NCBI GenBank assembly: GCA_963662865.1
Contig: OY759969.1
Coordinates: 992,001-1,056,000 of the forward strand
DNA length: 64,000 bases
Direction of reading: 5' to 3'
Source: JAJDYQ01 sp963662865
GTDB taxonomy: Bacteria > Pseudomonadota > Gammaproteobacteria > JAJDYQ01
Below are positions 40,801 to 50,627 of this stretch, one piece after another. The notes under the pieces are model-generated. The model ran no database searches and was not told the origin of the DNA. It saw only the letters and a program-made list of their open reading frames with translations. Made by a program: the position numbers and the translations under genes. Positions within the stretch are counted from its first letter, which is position 1, and each line of letters opens with the position of its first letter.

Positions 40801-43800
40801 CACCACGGTGTAGGTGTCTGTGCCGCCGTCCATGTCGCCGTCCTCGCCGACCGTGGTGCCCCCATCACTTTGGCTGATGGTCACGCCTGCCATGTCGTTG
40901 TCGGTAATGGTGACTTGCACGTCACCGGTTACCGTGCGGTAGTCTCCGCCTGAGGCCATGTGCTCCAGTGTCGCCGTGTCGTTGCCAGCGTCATCGTCCG
41001 ACCCCGCTGTCACCATCACCGTCTGTACCGTGTCCCAGTTGACTGTCGTGAACGTCAGGCTGACCGGGGACGGCGTCAGATCGGTGCCGCTGTGGCCACT
41101 GATTGTGACCGTCACCGCGCCGCCTGTCGGTTCACTCGCCAGTGCCACCGTGTAGTCGGTGCTGTCACCCTCGTCCACCGTCAGCATCTGGTTTGAGAAC
41201 ACCAGGCCTGCATCGTCGTTGTCGGTGACTGTGACTGCGACGGGATCAACATCATTGGCGTTCGAGTAACCGGCGCTGCCGGTGACAATGCGATGAATGA
41301 TGGTTGCCGTGCGACTGTCGCCGGGATTGTCGATGTCGTCGTTGACGCCGGTGACCGTCACGGTTTGCGCCGTATCCCAGTTGCCTGACGTGAACGTCAG
41401 GTTGGCCGGGCTTGCGGTAGCGGCATTTTCCATATTGGAGGTCACCGTCATCTCCACATTATTGCTGGTCGGTTGCGTGTTCAGCACCATGGTGTAGGTG
41501 GCTGTGCCGCCGGCCATATTGCCGTCCTCGCCGACCGTGACGGCATCCTCGCTGACGATCACGCCCGCCGTGTCGTCGTCGGCGACCGTGACGGTAAACG
41601 ATGCCGGGGCCAAGCCGCCCGCCGGATAGGTGCCGCTATCGCCGCGGCTGATGCTGTGGGCGAGAGTGGCCGTGCGTGTATTGCTGGTATTGTCGATGTC
41701 GTCGTCAACGCCGGTGACCGTCACGGTTTGCACCGTATTCCAGTTGCCTGATGTGAACGTCAGGGTGGTCGGGCTCGCCGTGGCCGCCTCTTCCATATCG
41801 GAAGTCACCATGATCTCTACATTGTCGGCCGGTTGTGTGGCCAGCACCACGGTGTAGGTGTCTGTGCCGCCGTCCATGTCGCCGTCCTCGCCGACCGTGG
41901 TGCCCCCACCACTCTGGATGATGGTCACGCCTGCCATGTCGCTGTCGGTAATGGTGACTTGCACATCACCGGTTATCGTGCGGTAGTCTCCGCCTGAGGC
42001 CGTGTGCTCCAGTGTCTCACTGTCGTTCACTGCGTCGTCGTCCTCGGCCGCATTCACCATCACCGTCTGTACCGTGTCCCAGTTGACTGTCGTGAACGTC
42101 AGGTTGACCGGAGACGGTGTCAGATCGGTGCCGCTGTGACCACTGATTGTGACCGTCACCGCGCCGCCTGTCGGTTCACTCGCCAGTGCCACCGTGTAGT
42201 CGGTGCTGTCACCCTCGTCCACCGTCAGCATCTGGTTTGAGAACACCAGGCCTGCATCGTCGTTGTCCGTGACCGCGACCGTGACGGGATCAACATCATT
42301 GGCGTTCAAGTAACCGCCACCGTCGCCGGTGACAATGCGATGCATGATGGTTGCCGTGCGACTGTCGCCGGTATTGTCGATGTCGTCGTTGACGCCGGTG
42401 ACCGTCACGGTTTGCACCGTATCCCAGTTGCCTGGCGTGAACGTCAGGCGAGCCGGGCTTGCGGTGGCGGCATTTTCCATATTGGAGGTCACCGTCATCT
42501 CCACATTGCTGATCGGTTGCGTGTTCAGCATCATGGTGTAGGTGGCTGTGCCGCCGGCCATATTGCCGTCCTCGCCGACCGTGACGGCATCCTCGCTGAC
42601 GATCACGCCCGCCGTGTCGTCGTCGGCGACCGTGACGGTAAACGATGCCGAGGTCAGGTCGCCCGCCGGGTAGGTGCCGCTATCGCCGCGGCTGATGCTG
42701 TGGGCGAGAGTGGCCGTGCGTGTATTGCCGGGATTGTCGATGTCGTCGTCAACGCCGGTGACCGTCACGGTTTGCACCGTATTCCAGTTGCCTGATGTGA
42801 ACGTCAGGGTGGTCGGGCTCGCCGTGGCCGCCTCTTCCATATCGGAAGTCACCATGATCTCTACATTGTCGGCCGGTTGCGTGTCCAGCACCACGGTGTA
42901 GGTGTCTGTGCCGCCGTCCATGTCGCCGTCCTCGCCGACCGTGGTGCCCCCATCACTTTGGCTGATGGTCACGCCTGCCATGTCGCTGTCGGTAATGGTG
43001 ACTTGCACATCACCGGTTATCGTGCGGTAGTCTCCGCCTGAGGCCGTGTGCTCCAGTGTCTCACTGTCGTTCACTGCGTCGTCGTCCTCGGCCGCATTCA
43101 CCATCACCGTCTGTACCGTGTCCCAGTTGACTGTCGTGAACGTCAGGCTGACCGGAGACGGCGTCAGATCGGTGCCGCTGTGACCACTGATTGTGACCGT
43201 CACCGCGCCGCCTGTCGGTTCACTCGCCAGTGCCACCGTGTAGTCGGTGCTGTCACCCTCGTCCACCGTCAGCATCTGGTTTGAGAACACCAGGCCTGCA
43301 TCGTCGTTGTCCGTGACCGCGACCGTGACGGGATCAACATCATTGGCGTTCAAGTAACCGCCACCGTCGCCGGTGACAATGCGATGCATGATGGTTGCCG
43401 TGCGACTGTCGCCGGTATTGTCGATGTCGTCGTTGACGCCGGTGACCGTCACGGTTTGCACCGTATCCCAGTTGCCTGGCGTGAACGTCAGGCGAGCCGG
43501 GCTTGCGGTGGCGGCATTTTCCATATTGGAGGTCACCGTCATCTCCACATTGCTGATCGGTTGCGTGTTCAGCATCATGGTGTAGGTGGCTGTGCCGCCG
43601 GCCATATTGCCGTCCTCGCCGACCGTGACGGCATCCTCGCTGACGATCACGCCCGCCGTGTCGTCGTCGGCGACCGTGACGGTAAACGATGCCGAGGTCA
43701 GGTCGCCCGCCGGGTAGGTGCCGCTATCGCCGCGGCTGATGCTGTGGGCGAGAGTGGCCGTGCGTGTATTGCCGGGATTGTCGATGTCGTCGTCAACGCC

Positions 43801-44385
43801 GGTGACCGTCACGGTTTGCACCGTATTCCAGTTGCCTGATGTGAACGTCAGGGTGGTCGGGCTCGCCGTGGCCGCCTCTTCCATATCGGAAGTCACCATG
43901 ATCTCTACATTGCTGGCCGGTTGTGTGGCCAGCACCACGGTGTAGGTGTCTGTGCCGCCGTCCATGTCGCCGTCCTCGCCGACCGTGGTGCCCCCACCAC
44001 TCTGGATGATGGTCACGCCTGCCATGTCGCTGTCGGTAATGGTGACTTGCACATCACCGGTTATCGTGCGGTAGTCTCCGCCTGAGGCCGTGTGCTCCAG
44101 TGTCTCACTGTCGTTCACTGCGTCGTCGTCCTCGGCCGCATTCACCATCACCGTCTGTACCGTGTCCCAGTTGACTGTCGTGAACGTCAGGCTGACCGGG
44201 GACGGCGTCAGATCGGTGCCGCTGTGACCACTGATTGTGACCGTCACCGCGCCGCCCGTCGGTTCACTCGCCAGTGCCACCGTGTAGTCGGTGCTGTCAC
44301 CCTCGTCCACCGTCAGTCTGGCTTGAGAACACCAGGCCTGCATCGTCGTTGTCCGTGACCGCGACCGTGACGGGATCAACATCAT
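37879..44385 (-). CDS. C-terminal block of the second giant protein (2,168-codon open frame)
   Basis: Open frame holding about six Calx-beta triplets, then shorter ~100-residue repeats (LTLGETSLTFTTNNWN), then the barrel at roughly its last 390 residues. The in-frame homology to the repeat unit begins at about 44310; the ~25 codons before that are out-of-frame sequence. It could be translated alone only if an internal start exists, and it has no signal peptide, so export by itself is unlikely. Confidence 0.6.
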   Translation of the reverse strand: MMLIPSRSRSRTTTMQAWCSQARLTVDEGDSTDYTVALASEPTGGAVTVTISGHSGTDLTPSPVSLTFTTVNWDTVQTVMVNAAEDDDAVNDSETLEHTASGGDYRTITGDVQVTITDSDMAGVTIIQSGGGTTVGEDGDMDGGTDTYTVVLATQPASNVEIMVTSDMEEAATASPTTLTFTSGNWNTVQTVTVTGVDDDIDNPGNTRTATLAHSISRGDSGTYPAGDLTSASFTVTVADDDTAGVIVSEDAVTVGEDGNMAGGTATYTMMLNTQPISNVEMTVTSNMENAATASPARLTFTPGNWDTVQTVTVTGVNDDIDNTGDSRTATIMHRIVTGDGGGYLNANDVDPVTVAVTDNDDAGLVFSNQMLTVDEGDSTDYTVALASEPTGGAVTVTISGHSGTDLTPSPVSLTFTTVNWDTVQTVMVNAAEDDDAVNDSETLEHTASGGDYRTITGDVQVTITDSDMAGVTISQSDGGTTVGEDGDMDGGTDTYTVVLDTQPADNVEIMVTSDMEEAATASPTTLTFTSGNWNTVQTVTVTGVDDDIDNPGNTRTATLAHSISRGDSGTYPAGDLTSASFTVTVADDDTAGVIVSEDAVTVGEDGNMAGGTATYTMMLNTQPISNVEMTVTSNMENAATASPARLTFTPGNWDTVQTVTVTGVNDDIDNTGDSRTATIMHRIVTGDGGGYLNANDVDPVTVAVTDNDDAGLVFSNQMLTVDEGDSTDYTVALASEPTGGAVTVTISGHSGTDLTPSPVNLTFTTVNWDTVQTVMVNAAEDDDAVNDSETLEHTASGGDYRTITGDVQVTITDSDMAGVTIIQSGGGTTVGEDGDMDGGTDTYTVVLATQPADNVEIMVTSDMEEAATASPTTLTFTSGNWNTVQTVTVTGVDDDIDNTSNTRTATLAHSISRGDSGTYPAGGLAPASFTVTVADDDTAGVIVSEDAVTVGEDGNMAGGTATYTMVLNTQPTSNNVEMTVTSNMENAATASPANLTFTSGNWDTAQTVTVTGVNDDIDNPGDSRTATIIHRIVTGSAGYSNANDVDPVAVTVTDNDDAGLVFSNQMLTVDEGDSTDYTVALASEPTGGAVTVTISGHSGTDLTPSPVSLTFTTVNWDTVQTVMVTAGSDDDAGNDTATLEHMASGGDYRTVTGDVQVTITDNDMAGVTISQSDGGTTVGEDGDMDGGTDTYTVVLDTQPAGNVEIMVTSNMEEAATASPTTLTFTSGNWNTVQTVTVTGVDDDIDNPGDSRTATLTHRISRGDSGTYPAGDLTSASFTVTVTDDDDADLVFSNQIVTVDEGDSTDYTVALASEPIGGAVTVTISGHSGTDLTPSPVSLTFTTVNWGTAQMVMVTARPDDDAGNDSVTLTHMASGGDYRMVTGDVQVTITDNDTVGLMLTPTMLTVVEGARASYTVALVTQPTASVTVAITGQDGTDLTLGETSLTFTTNNWNMAQTVTVDADEDADAVNDSASLMHMATGGGYDSVESTVTVNTTDNDTASLVLTPTMLAVAEGASASYTVELVTQPTASVTVAITGHGGTDLTLGATSLTFTTNNWNTAQMVMVDADEDDDAVNDSASLMHMATGGGYDSVEGTVTVNTTDNDTVGLMLTPTALTVAEGGSASYTVVLASEPTGGTVTVVISGHGGTDLTLGETSLAFTTNNWNTVQTVTVDAGEDDDGNNDSAILMHMASGGDYGSVRGEVTVNTTDDDMVDGMAELEVVQELWLSRFGLTAVEHILSGLNYRWQGHATDSGVVGPLSIEGLFDRSTSGSLRLRDLLSGSRFVFSDGDGVSVWGQSSYTSYRGAQEGVSLDGEVTSGVLGMDRDMGRTLLGVALSYSDGEGDWRGEQSTGEVSSHLTSLTPYIRHDVTDRLQAWGAAGYGYGNLRLSPTAQDSSGHDIEQLVALAGLRGTLLDRPAEESGLTLTVTSDAALVRTESDDSGQLSGVAADTQRLRLGLEWSWLHLRADGSRLVPELQLGVRYDGGDVTHGLGMELGSGISWELPSRGLTLDLRGRHLLGHGDSERREWGVSGSLRYDLWPGSTPDSMQGPSLSLHQEYGNASASGGLGRLLSDSLPDSLEPDSSEPGPASGRWNLEGEWGFALDDGATGVPYAGLSSSGSDRDLTLGWRLLSALGGPHTELDIKAVRREDDSGEADHGIGAELKLRW

Positions 44386-44863
44386 TGGCGTTCAAGTAAC
44401 CGCCACCGTCGCCGGTGACAATGCGATGCATGATGGTTGCCGTGCGACTGTCGCCGGTATTGTCGATGTCGTCGTTGACGCCGGTGACCGTCACGGTTTG
44501 CACCGTATCCCAGTTGCCTGGCGTGAACGTCAGGCGAGCCGGGCTTGCGGTGGCGGCATTTTCCATATTGGAGGTCACCGTCATCTCCACATTGCTGATC
44601 GGTTGCGTGTTCAGCATCATGGTGTAGGTGGCTGTGCCGCCGGCCATATTGCCGTCCTCGCCGACCGTGACGGCATCCTCGCTGACGATCACGCCCGCCG
44701 TGTCGTCGTCGGCGACCGTGACGGTAAACGATGCCGAGGTCAGGTCGCCCGCCGGGTAGGTGCCGCTATCGCCGCGGCTGATGCTGTGGGCGAGAGTGGC
44801 CGTGCGTGTATTGCCGGGATTGTCGATGTCGTCGTCAACGCCGGTGACCGTCACGGTTTGCAC
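44297..44863 (-). pseudogene. 188-codon repeat block between two frameshifts of the second giant gene
   Basis: Encodes the end of one Calx-like subdomain and one complete one (QTVTVTGVDDDIDNPGNTRT to DNDDAGLVFSSQ), then runs out of frame into TDGGRG and a stop. It bridges the blocks on either side. It is not a gene of its own. Confidence 0.6.
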
Positions 44864-47800
44864 CGTATTCCGCCTGATGTGAACGTCAGGGTGGTCGGGC
44901 TCGCCGTGGCCGCCTCTTCCATATCGGAAGTCACCATGATCTCTACATTGTCGGCCGGTTGCGTGTCCAGCACCACGGTGTAGGTGTCTGTGCCGCCGTC
45001 CATGTCGCCGTCCTCGCCGACCGTGGTGCCCCCATCACTTTGGCTGATGGTCACGCCTGCCATGTCGCTGTCGGTAATGGTGACTTGCACATCACCGGTT
45101 ATCGTGCGGTAGTCTCCGCCTGAGGCCGTGTGCTCCAGTGTCTCACTGTCGTTCACTGCGTCGTCGTCCTCGGCCGCATTCACCATCACCGTCTGTACCG
45201 TGTCCCAGTTGACTGTCGTGAACGTCAGGCTGACCGGAGACGGCGTCAGATCGGTGCCGCTGTGACCACTGATTGTGACCGTCACCGCGCCGCCTGTCGG
45301 TTCACTCGCCAGTGCCACCGTGTAGTCGGTGCTGTCACCCTCGTCCACCGTCAGCATCTGGTTTGAGAACACCAGGCCTGCATCGTCGTTGTCCGTGACC
45401 GCGACCGTGACGGGATCAACATCATTGGCGTTCAAGTAACCGCCACCGTCGCCGGTGACAATGCGATGCATGATGGTTGCCGTGCGACTGTCGCCGGTAT
45501 TGTCGATGTCGTCGTTGACGCCGGTGACCGTCACGGTTTGCACCGTATCCCAGTTGCCTGGCGTGAACGTCAGGCGAGCCGGGCTTGCGGTGGCGGCATT
45601 TTCCATATTGGAGGTCACCGTCATCTCCACATTGCTGATCGGTTGCGTGTTCAGCATCATGGTGTAGGTGGCTGTGCCGCCGGCCATATTGCCGTCCTCG
45701 CCGACCGTGACGGCATCCTCGCTGACGATCACGCCCGCCGTGTCGTCGTCGGCGACCGTGACGGTAAACGATGCCGAGGTCAGGTCGCCCGCCGGGTAGG
45801 TGCCGCTATCGCCGCGGCTGATGCTGTGGGCGAGAGTGGCCGTGCGTGTATTGCCGGGATTGTCGATGTCGTCGTCAACGCCGGTGACCGTCACGGTTTG
45901 CACCGTATTCCAGTTGCCTGATGTGAACGTCAGGGTGGTCGGGCTCGCCGTGGCCGCCTCTTCCATATCGGAAGTCACCATGATCTCTACATTGCTGGCC
46001 GGTTGTGTGGCCAGCACCACGGTGTAGGTGTCTGTGCCGCCGTCCATGTCGCCGTCCTCGCCGACCGTGGTGCCCCCACCACTCTGGATGATGGTCACGC
46101 CTGCCATGTCGCTGTCGGTAATGGTGACTTGCACATCACCGGTTATCGTGCGGTAGTCTCCGCCTGAGGCCGTGTGCTCCAGTGTCTCACTGTCGTTCAC
46201 TGCGTCGTCGTCCTCGGCCGCATTCACCATCACCGTCTGTACCGTGTCCCAGTTGACTGTCGTGAACGTCAGGCTGACCGGGGACGGCGTCAGATCGGTG
46301 CCGCTGTGACCACTGATTGTGACCGTCACCGCGCCGCCCGTCGGTTCACTCGCCAGTGCCACCGTGTAGTCGGTGCTGTCACCCTCGTCCACCGTCAGCA
46401 CCTGGCTTGAGAACACCAGGCCTGCATCGTCGTTGTCCGTGACCGCGACCGTGACGGGATCAACATCATTGGCGTTCAAGTAACCGCCACCGTCGCCGGT
46501 GACAATGCGATGCATGATGGTTGCCGTGCGACTGTCGCCGGTATTGTCGATGTCGTCGTTGACGCCGGTGACCGTCACGGTTTGCACCGTATCCCAGTTG
46601 CCTGGCGTGAACGTCAGGCGAGCCGGGCTTGCGGTGGCGGCATTTTCCATATTGGAGGTCACCGTCATCTCCACATTGCTGATCGGTTGCGTGTTCAGCA
46701 TCATGGTGTAGGTGGCTGTGCCGCCGGCCATATTGCCGTCCTCGCCGACCGTGACGGCATCCTCGCTGACGATCACGCCCGCCGTGTCGTCGTCGGCGAC
46801 CGTGACGGTAAACGATGCCGAGGTCAGGTCGCCCGCCGGGTAGGTGCCGCTATCGCCGCGGCTGATGCTGTGGGCGAGAGTGGCCGTGCGTGTATTGCCG
46901 GGATTGTCGATGTCGTCGTCAACGCCGGTGACCGTCACGGTTTGCACCGTATTCCAGTTGCCTGATGTGAACGTCAGGGTGGTCGGGCTCGCCGTGGCCG
47001 CCTCTTCCATATCGGAAGTCACCATGATCTCTACATTGTCGGCCGGTTGCGTGTCCAGCACCACGGTGTAGGTGTCTGTGCCGCCGTCCATGTCGCCGTC
47101 CTCGCCGACCGTGGTGCCCCCATCACTTTGGCTGATGGTCACGCCTGCCATGTCGCTGTCGGTAATGGTGACTTGCACATCACCGGTTATCGTGCGGTAG
47201 TCTCCGCCTGAGGCCGTGTGCTCCAGTGTCTCACTGTCGTTCACTGCGTCGTCGTCCTCGGCCGCATTCACCATCACCGTCTGTACCGTGTCCCAGTTGA
47301 CTGTCGTGAACGTCAGGCTGACCGGAGACGGCGTCAGATCGGTGCCGCTGTGACCACTGATTGTGACCGTCACCGCGCCGCCTGTCGGTTCACTCGCCAG
47401 TGCCACCGTGTAGTCGGTGCTGTCACCCTCGTCCACCGTCAGCATCTGGTTTGAGAACACCAGGCCTGCATCGTCGTTGTCCGTGACCGCGACCGTGACG
47501 GGATCAACATCATTGGCGTTCAAGTAACCGCCACCGTCGCCGGTGACAATGCGATGCATGATGGTTGCCGTGCGACTGTCGCCGGTATTGTCGATGTCGT
47601 CGTTGACGCCGGTGACCGTCACGGTTTGCACCGTATCCCAGTTGCCTGGCGTGAACGTCAGGCGAGCCGGGCTTGCGGTGGCGGCATTTTCCATATTGGA
47701 GGTCACCGTCATCTCCACATTGCTGATCGGTTGCGTGTTCAGCATCATGGTGTAGGTGGCTGTGCCGCCGGCCATATTGCCGTCCTCGCCGACCGTGACG

Positions 47801-50586
47801 GCATCCTCGCTGACGATCACGCCCGCCGTGTCGTCGTCGGCGACCGTGACGGTAAACGATGCCGAGGTCAGGTCGCCCGCCGGGTAGGTGCCGCTATCGC
47901 CGCGGCTGATGCTGTGGGCGAGAGTGGCCGTGCGTGTATTGCCGGGATTGTCGATGTCGTCGTCAACGCCGGTGACCGTCACGGTTTGCACCGTATTCCA
48001 GTTGCCTGATGTGAACGTCAGGGTGGTCGGGCTCGCCGTGGCCGCCTCTTCCATATCGGAAGTCACCATGATCTCTACATTGCTGGCCGGTTGTGTGGCC
48101 AGCACCACGGTGTAGGTGTCTGTGCCGCCGTCCATGTCGCCGTCCTCGCCGACCGTGGTGCCCCCACCACTCTGGATGATGGTCACGCCTGCCATGTCGC
48201 TGTCGGTAATGGTGACTTGCACATCACCGGTTATCGTGCGGTAGTCTCCGCCTGAGGCCGTGTGCTCCAGTGTCTCACTGTCGTTCACTGCGTCGTCGTC
48301 CTCGGCCGCATTCACCATCACCGTCTGTACCGTGTCCCAGTTGACTGTCGTGAACGTCAGGCTGACCGGGGACGGCGTCAGATCGGTGCCGCTGTGACCA
48401 CTGATTGTGACCGTCACCGCGCCGCCCGTCGGTTCACTCGCCAGTGCCACCGTGTAGTCGGTGCTGTCACCCTCGTCCACCGTCAGCACCTGGCTTGAGA
48501 ACACCAGGCCTGCATCGTCGTTGTCCGTGACCGCGACCGTGACGGGATCAACATCATTGGCGTTCAAGTAACCGCCACCGTCGCCGGTGACAATGCGATG
48601 CATGATGGTTGCCGTGCGACTGTCGCCGGTATTGTCGATGTCGTCGTTGACGCCGGTGACCGTCACGGTTTGCACCGTATCCCAGTTGCCTGGCGTGAAC
48701 GTCAGGCGAGCCGGGCTTGCGGTGGCGGCATTTTCCATATTGGAGGTCACCGTCATCTCCACATTGCTGATCGGTTGCGTGTTCAGCATCATGGTGTAGG
48801 TGGCTGTGCCGCCGGCCATATTGCCGTCCTCGCCGACCGTGACGGCATCCTCGCTGACGATCACGCCCGCCGTGTCGTCGTCGGCGACCGTGACGGTAAA
48901 CGATGCCGAGGTCAGGTCGCCCGCCGGGTAGGTGCCGCTATCGCCGCGGCTGATGCTGTGGGCGAGAGTGGCCGTGCGTGTATTGCCGGGATTGTCGATG
49001 TCGTCGTCAACGCCGGTGACCGTCACGGTTTGCACCGTATTCCAGTTGCCTGATGTGAACGTCAGGGTGGTCGGGCTCGCCGTGGCCGCCTCTTCCATAT
49101 CGGAAGTCACCATGATCTCTACATTGCTGGCCGGTTGTGTGGCCAGCACCACGGTGTAGGTGTCTGTGCCGCCGTCCATGTCGCCGTCCTCGCCGACCGT
49201 GGTGCCCCCACCACTCTGGATGATGGTCACGCCTGCCATGTCGCTGTCGGTAATGGTGACTTGCACATCACCGGTTATCGTGCGGTAGTCTCCGCCTGAG
49301 GCCGTGTGCTCCAGTGTCTCACTGTCGTTCACTGCGTCGTCGTCCTCGGCCGCATTCACCATCACCGTCTGTACCGTGTCCCAGTTGACTGTCGTGAACG
49401 TCAGGCTGACCGGGGACGGCGTCAGATCGGTGCCGCTGTGACCACTGATTGTGACCGTCACCGCGCCGCCCGTCGGTTCACTCGCCAGTGCCACCGTGTA
49501 GTCGGTGCTGTCACCCTCGTCCACCGTCAGCACCTGGCTTGAGAACACCAGGTCTGCATCGTCGTTGTCCGTGACTGTGACCATGACGGGATCAACATCA
49601 TTGGCGTTCGAGTAACCGGCGCTGCCGGTGACAATGCGATGCATGATGGTTGCCGTGCGACTATCGTCGGTATTGTCGATGTCGTCGTTGACGCCGGTGA
49701 CCGTGACCGTTTGCGCCGTATCCCAGTTGCCTGACGTGAACGTCAGACTGACTGGGCTTGCGGTGGCGGCATTTTCCATATTGGAGGTCACCGTCATCTC
49801 CACATTGCTGGTCGGTTGCGTGTTCAGCACCACGGTGTAGGTGTCCGTACCGCCAGCCATATCGCCGTCCTCGCCGATCGTGACGGCATCCTCGCTGATG
49901 ATCACGACTGCCGTGTCGTCGTCGGTCACCGTGACGGTAAACGATGCCGATGCCGAGGTCAGGTCGCCCGCCGGGTAGGTGCCGCTGTCGCCGCGGCTGA
50001 TGCGGTGGGTGAGGGTTGCCGTGCGACTGTCGCCGGGATTGTCGATATTGTCGATGTCGTCGTCAACGCCGGTGACCGTCACGGTTTGCACCGTATTCCA
50101 GTTGCCTGACGTGAACGTCAGGGTGGTCGGGCTTGCCGTGGCCGCAAGGGGCGTATCGGAAGTCACCATGATCTCTACATTGTCGGCCGGTTGTGTGTCC
50201 AGCACCACGGTGTAGGTATCCGTGCCGCCGTCCATGTCGCCGTCCTCGCCGACCGTGGTGTCCCTGCCACTTTGGCTGATGGTCACGCCTGCCATGTCGC
50301 TGTCGGTAATGGTGACTTGCACATCACCGGGTATCATGAGGGAGCCTCCGCCCGAGGCCGTGTGCGTCAGTGTCACCGTATCGTTGCCGGCGTCATCGTC
50401 CGACCCCGCTGTCACCATGACCGTCTGTGCCGTACCCCAGTTGACTGTCGTGAACGTCAGGCTGACCGGAGACGGCGTCAGATCGGTGCCGCTGTGACCA
50501 CTGATTGTGACCGTCACTGCGCCGCCCGTCGGTTCACTCGCCAGTGCCACCGTGTAGCTGGCGCTGCCGCCCTCAGCTACCGACAC
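44851..50586 (-). CDS. repeat block of the second giant protein (1,911-codon open frame)
   Basis: Consists only of Calx-beta-like subdomains in a fixed three-part order: one starting LTVDEGDSTDYTVALASEP, one with GEDGDMDGGTDTYTVV, one with GEDGNMAGGTATYTMM, together 348 residues. It ends in the frameshifted tail TSGGIRCKP. Homology continues upstream of the nominal start (LVLTPTTVSVAEGG), so this is an internal block and not an independent protein. Confidence 0.6.
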   Translation of the reverse strand: MSVAEGGSASYTVALASEPTGGAVTVTISGHSGTDLTPSPVSLTFTTVNWGTAQTVMVTAGSDDDAGNDTVTLTHTASGGGSLMIPGDVQVTITDSDMAGVTISQSGRDTTVGEDGDMDGGTDTYTVVLDTQPADNVEIMVTSDTPLAATASPTTLTFTSGNWNTVQTVTVTGVDDDIDNIDNPGDSRTATLTHRISRGDSGTYPAGDLTSASASFTVTVTDDDTAVVIISEDAVTIGEDGDMAGGTDTYTVVLNTQPTSNVEMTVTSNMENAATASPVSLTFTSGNWDTAQTVTVTGVNDDIDNTDDSRTATIMHRIVTGSAGYSNANDVDPVMVTVTDNDDADLVFSSQVLTVDEGDSTDYTVALASEPTGGAVTVTISGHSGTDLTPSPVSLTFTTVNWDTVQTVMVNAAEDDDAVNDSETLEHTASGGDYRTITGDVQVTITDSDMAGVTIIQSGGGTTVGEDGDMDGGTDTYTVVLATQPASNVEIMVTSDMEEAATASPTTLTFTSGNWNTVQTVTVTGVDDDIDNPGNTRTATLAHSISRGDSGTYPAGDLTSASFTVTVADDDTAGVIVSEDAVTVGEDGNMAGGTATYTMMLNTQPISNVEMTVTSNMENAATASPARLTFTPGNWDTVQTVTVTGVNDDIDNTGDSRTATIMHRIVTGDGGGYLNANDVDPVTVAVTDNDDAGLVFSSQVLTVDEGDSTDYTVALASEPTGGAVTVTISGHSGTDLTPSPVSLTFTTVNWDTVQTVMVNAAEDDDAVNDSETLEHTASGGDYRTITGDVQVTITDSDMAGVTIIQSGGGTTVGEDGDMDGGTDTYTVVLATQPASNVEIMVTSDMEEAATASPTTLTFTSGNWNTVQTVTVTGVDDDIDNPGNTRTATLAHSISRGDSGTYPAGDLTSASFTVTVADDDTAGVIVSEDAVTVGEDGNMAGGTATYTMMLNTQPISNVEMTVTSNMENAATASPARLTFTPGNWDTVQTVTVTGVNDDIDNTGDSRTATIMHRIVTGDGGGYLNANDVDPVTVAVTDNDDAGLVFSNQMLTVDEGDSTDYTVALASEPTGGAVTVTISGHSGTDLTPSPVSLTFTTVNWDTVQTVMVNAAEDDDAVNDSETLEHTASGGDYRTITGDVQVTITDSDMAGVTISQSDGGTTVGEDGDMDGGTDTYTVVLDTQPADNVEIMVTSDMEEAATASPTTLTFTSGNWNTVQTVTVTGVDDDIDNPGNTRTATLAHSISRGDSGTYPAGDLTSASFTVTVADDDTAGVIVSEDAVTVGEDGNMAGGTATYTMMLNTQPISNVEMTVTSNMENAATASPARLTFTPGNWDTVQTVTVTGVNDDIDNTGDSRTATIMHRIVTGDGGGYLNANDVDPVTVAVTDNDDAGLVFSSQVLTVDEGDSTDYTVALASEPTGGAVTVTISGHSGTDLTPSPVSLTFTTVNWDTVQTVMVNAAEDDDAVNDSETLEHTASGGDYRTITGDVQVTITDSDMAGVTIIQSGGGTTVGEDGDMDGGTDTYTVVLATQPASNVEIMVTSDMEEAATASPTTLTFTSGNWNTVQTVTVTGVDDDIDNPGNTRTATLAHSISRGDSGTYPAGDLTSASFTVTVADDDTAGVIVSEDAVTVGEDGNMAGGTATYTMMLNTQPISNVEMTVTSNMENAATASPARLTFTPGNWDTVQTVTVTGVNDDIDNTGDSRTATIMHRIVTGDGGGYLNANDVDPVTVAVTDNDDAGLVFSNQMLTVDEGDSTDYTVALASEPTGGAVTVTISGHSGTDLTPSPVSLTFTTVNWDTVQTVMVNAAEDDDAVNDSETLEHTASGGDYRTITGDVQVTITDSDMAGVTISQSDGGTTVGEDGDMDGGTDTYTVVLDTQPADNVEIMVTSDMEEAATASPTTLTFTSGGIRCKP

Positions 50587-50627
50587 TGTGGTCGGGGTCA
50601 GAACCAGAAACGCCTTGTCTTTGTCGA

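Larger units (their letters stand above)
40500..50600 (-). repeat. tandem array of ~1,044-bp coding repeats (about ten units)
   Basis: The same DNA recurs at spacings of 1040-1047 bp; equivalent points lie at 41297, 42344, 43388, 44430, 45470, 46514, 47558, 48602 and 49643. Central units are nearly identical at the nucleotide level; the outer ones (before 42 kb and after 49.6 kb) diverge. Each unit encodes three Calx-beta-like subdomains of ~108, 122 and 118 residues. The copy number in the real genome may differ because such arrays collapse or expand in assemblies. Confidence 0.9.

Noticed and set aside
39000..50600. Could the regular repeats be a CRISPR array?
   Set aside because: Units are ~1 kb, coding throughout and without unique spacers; no cas genes.
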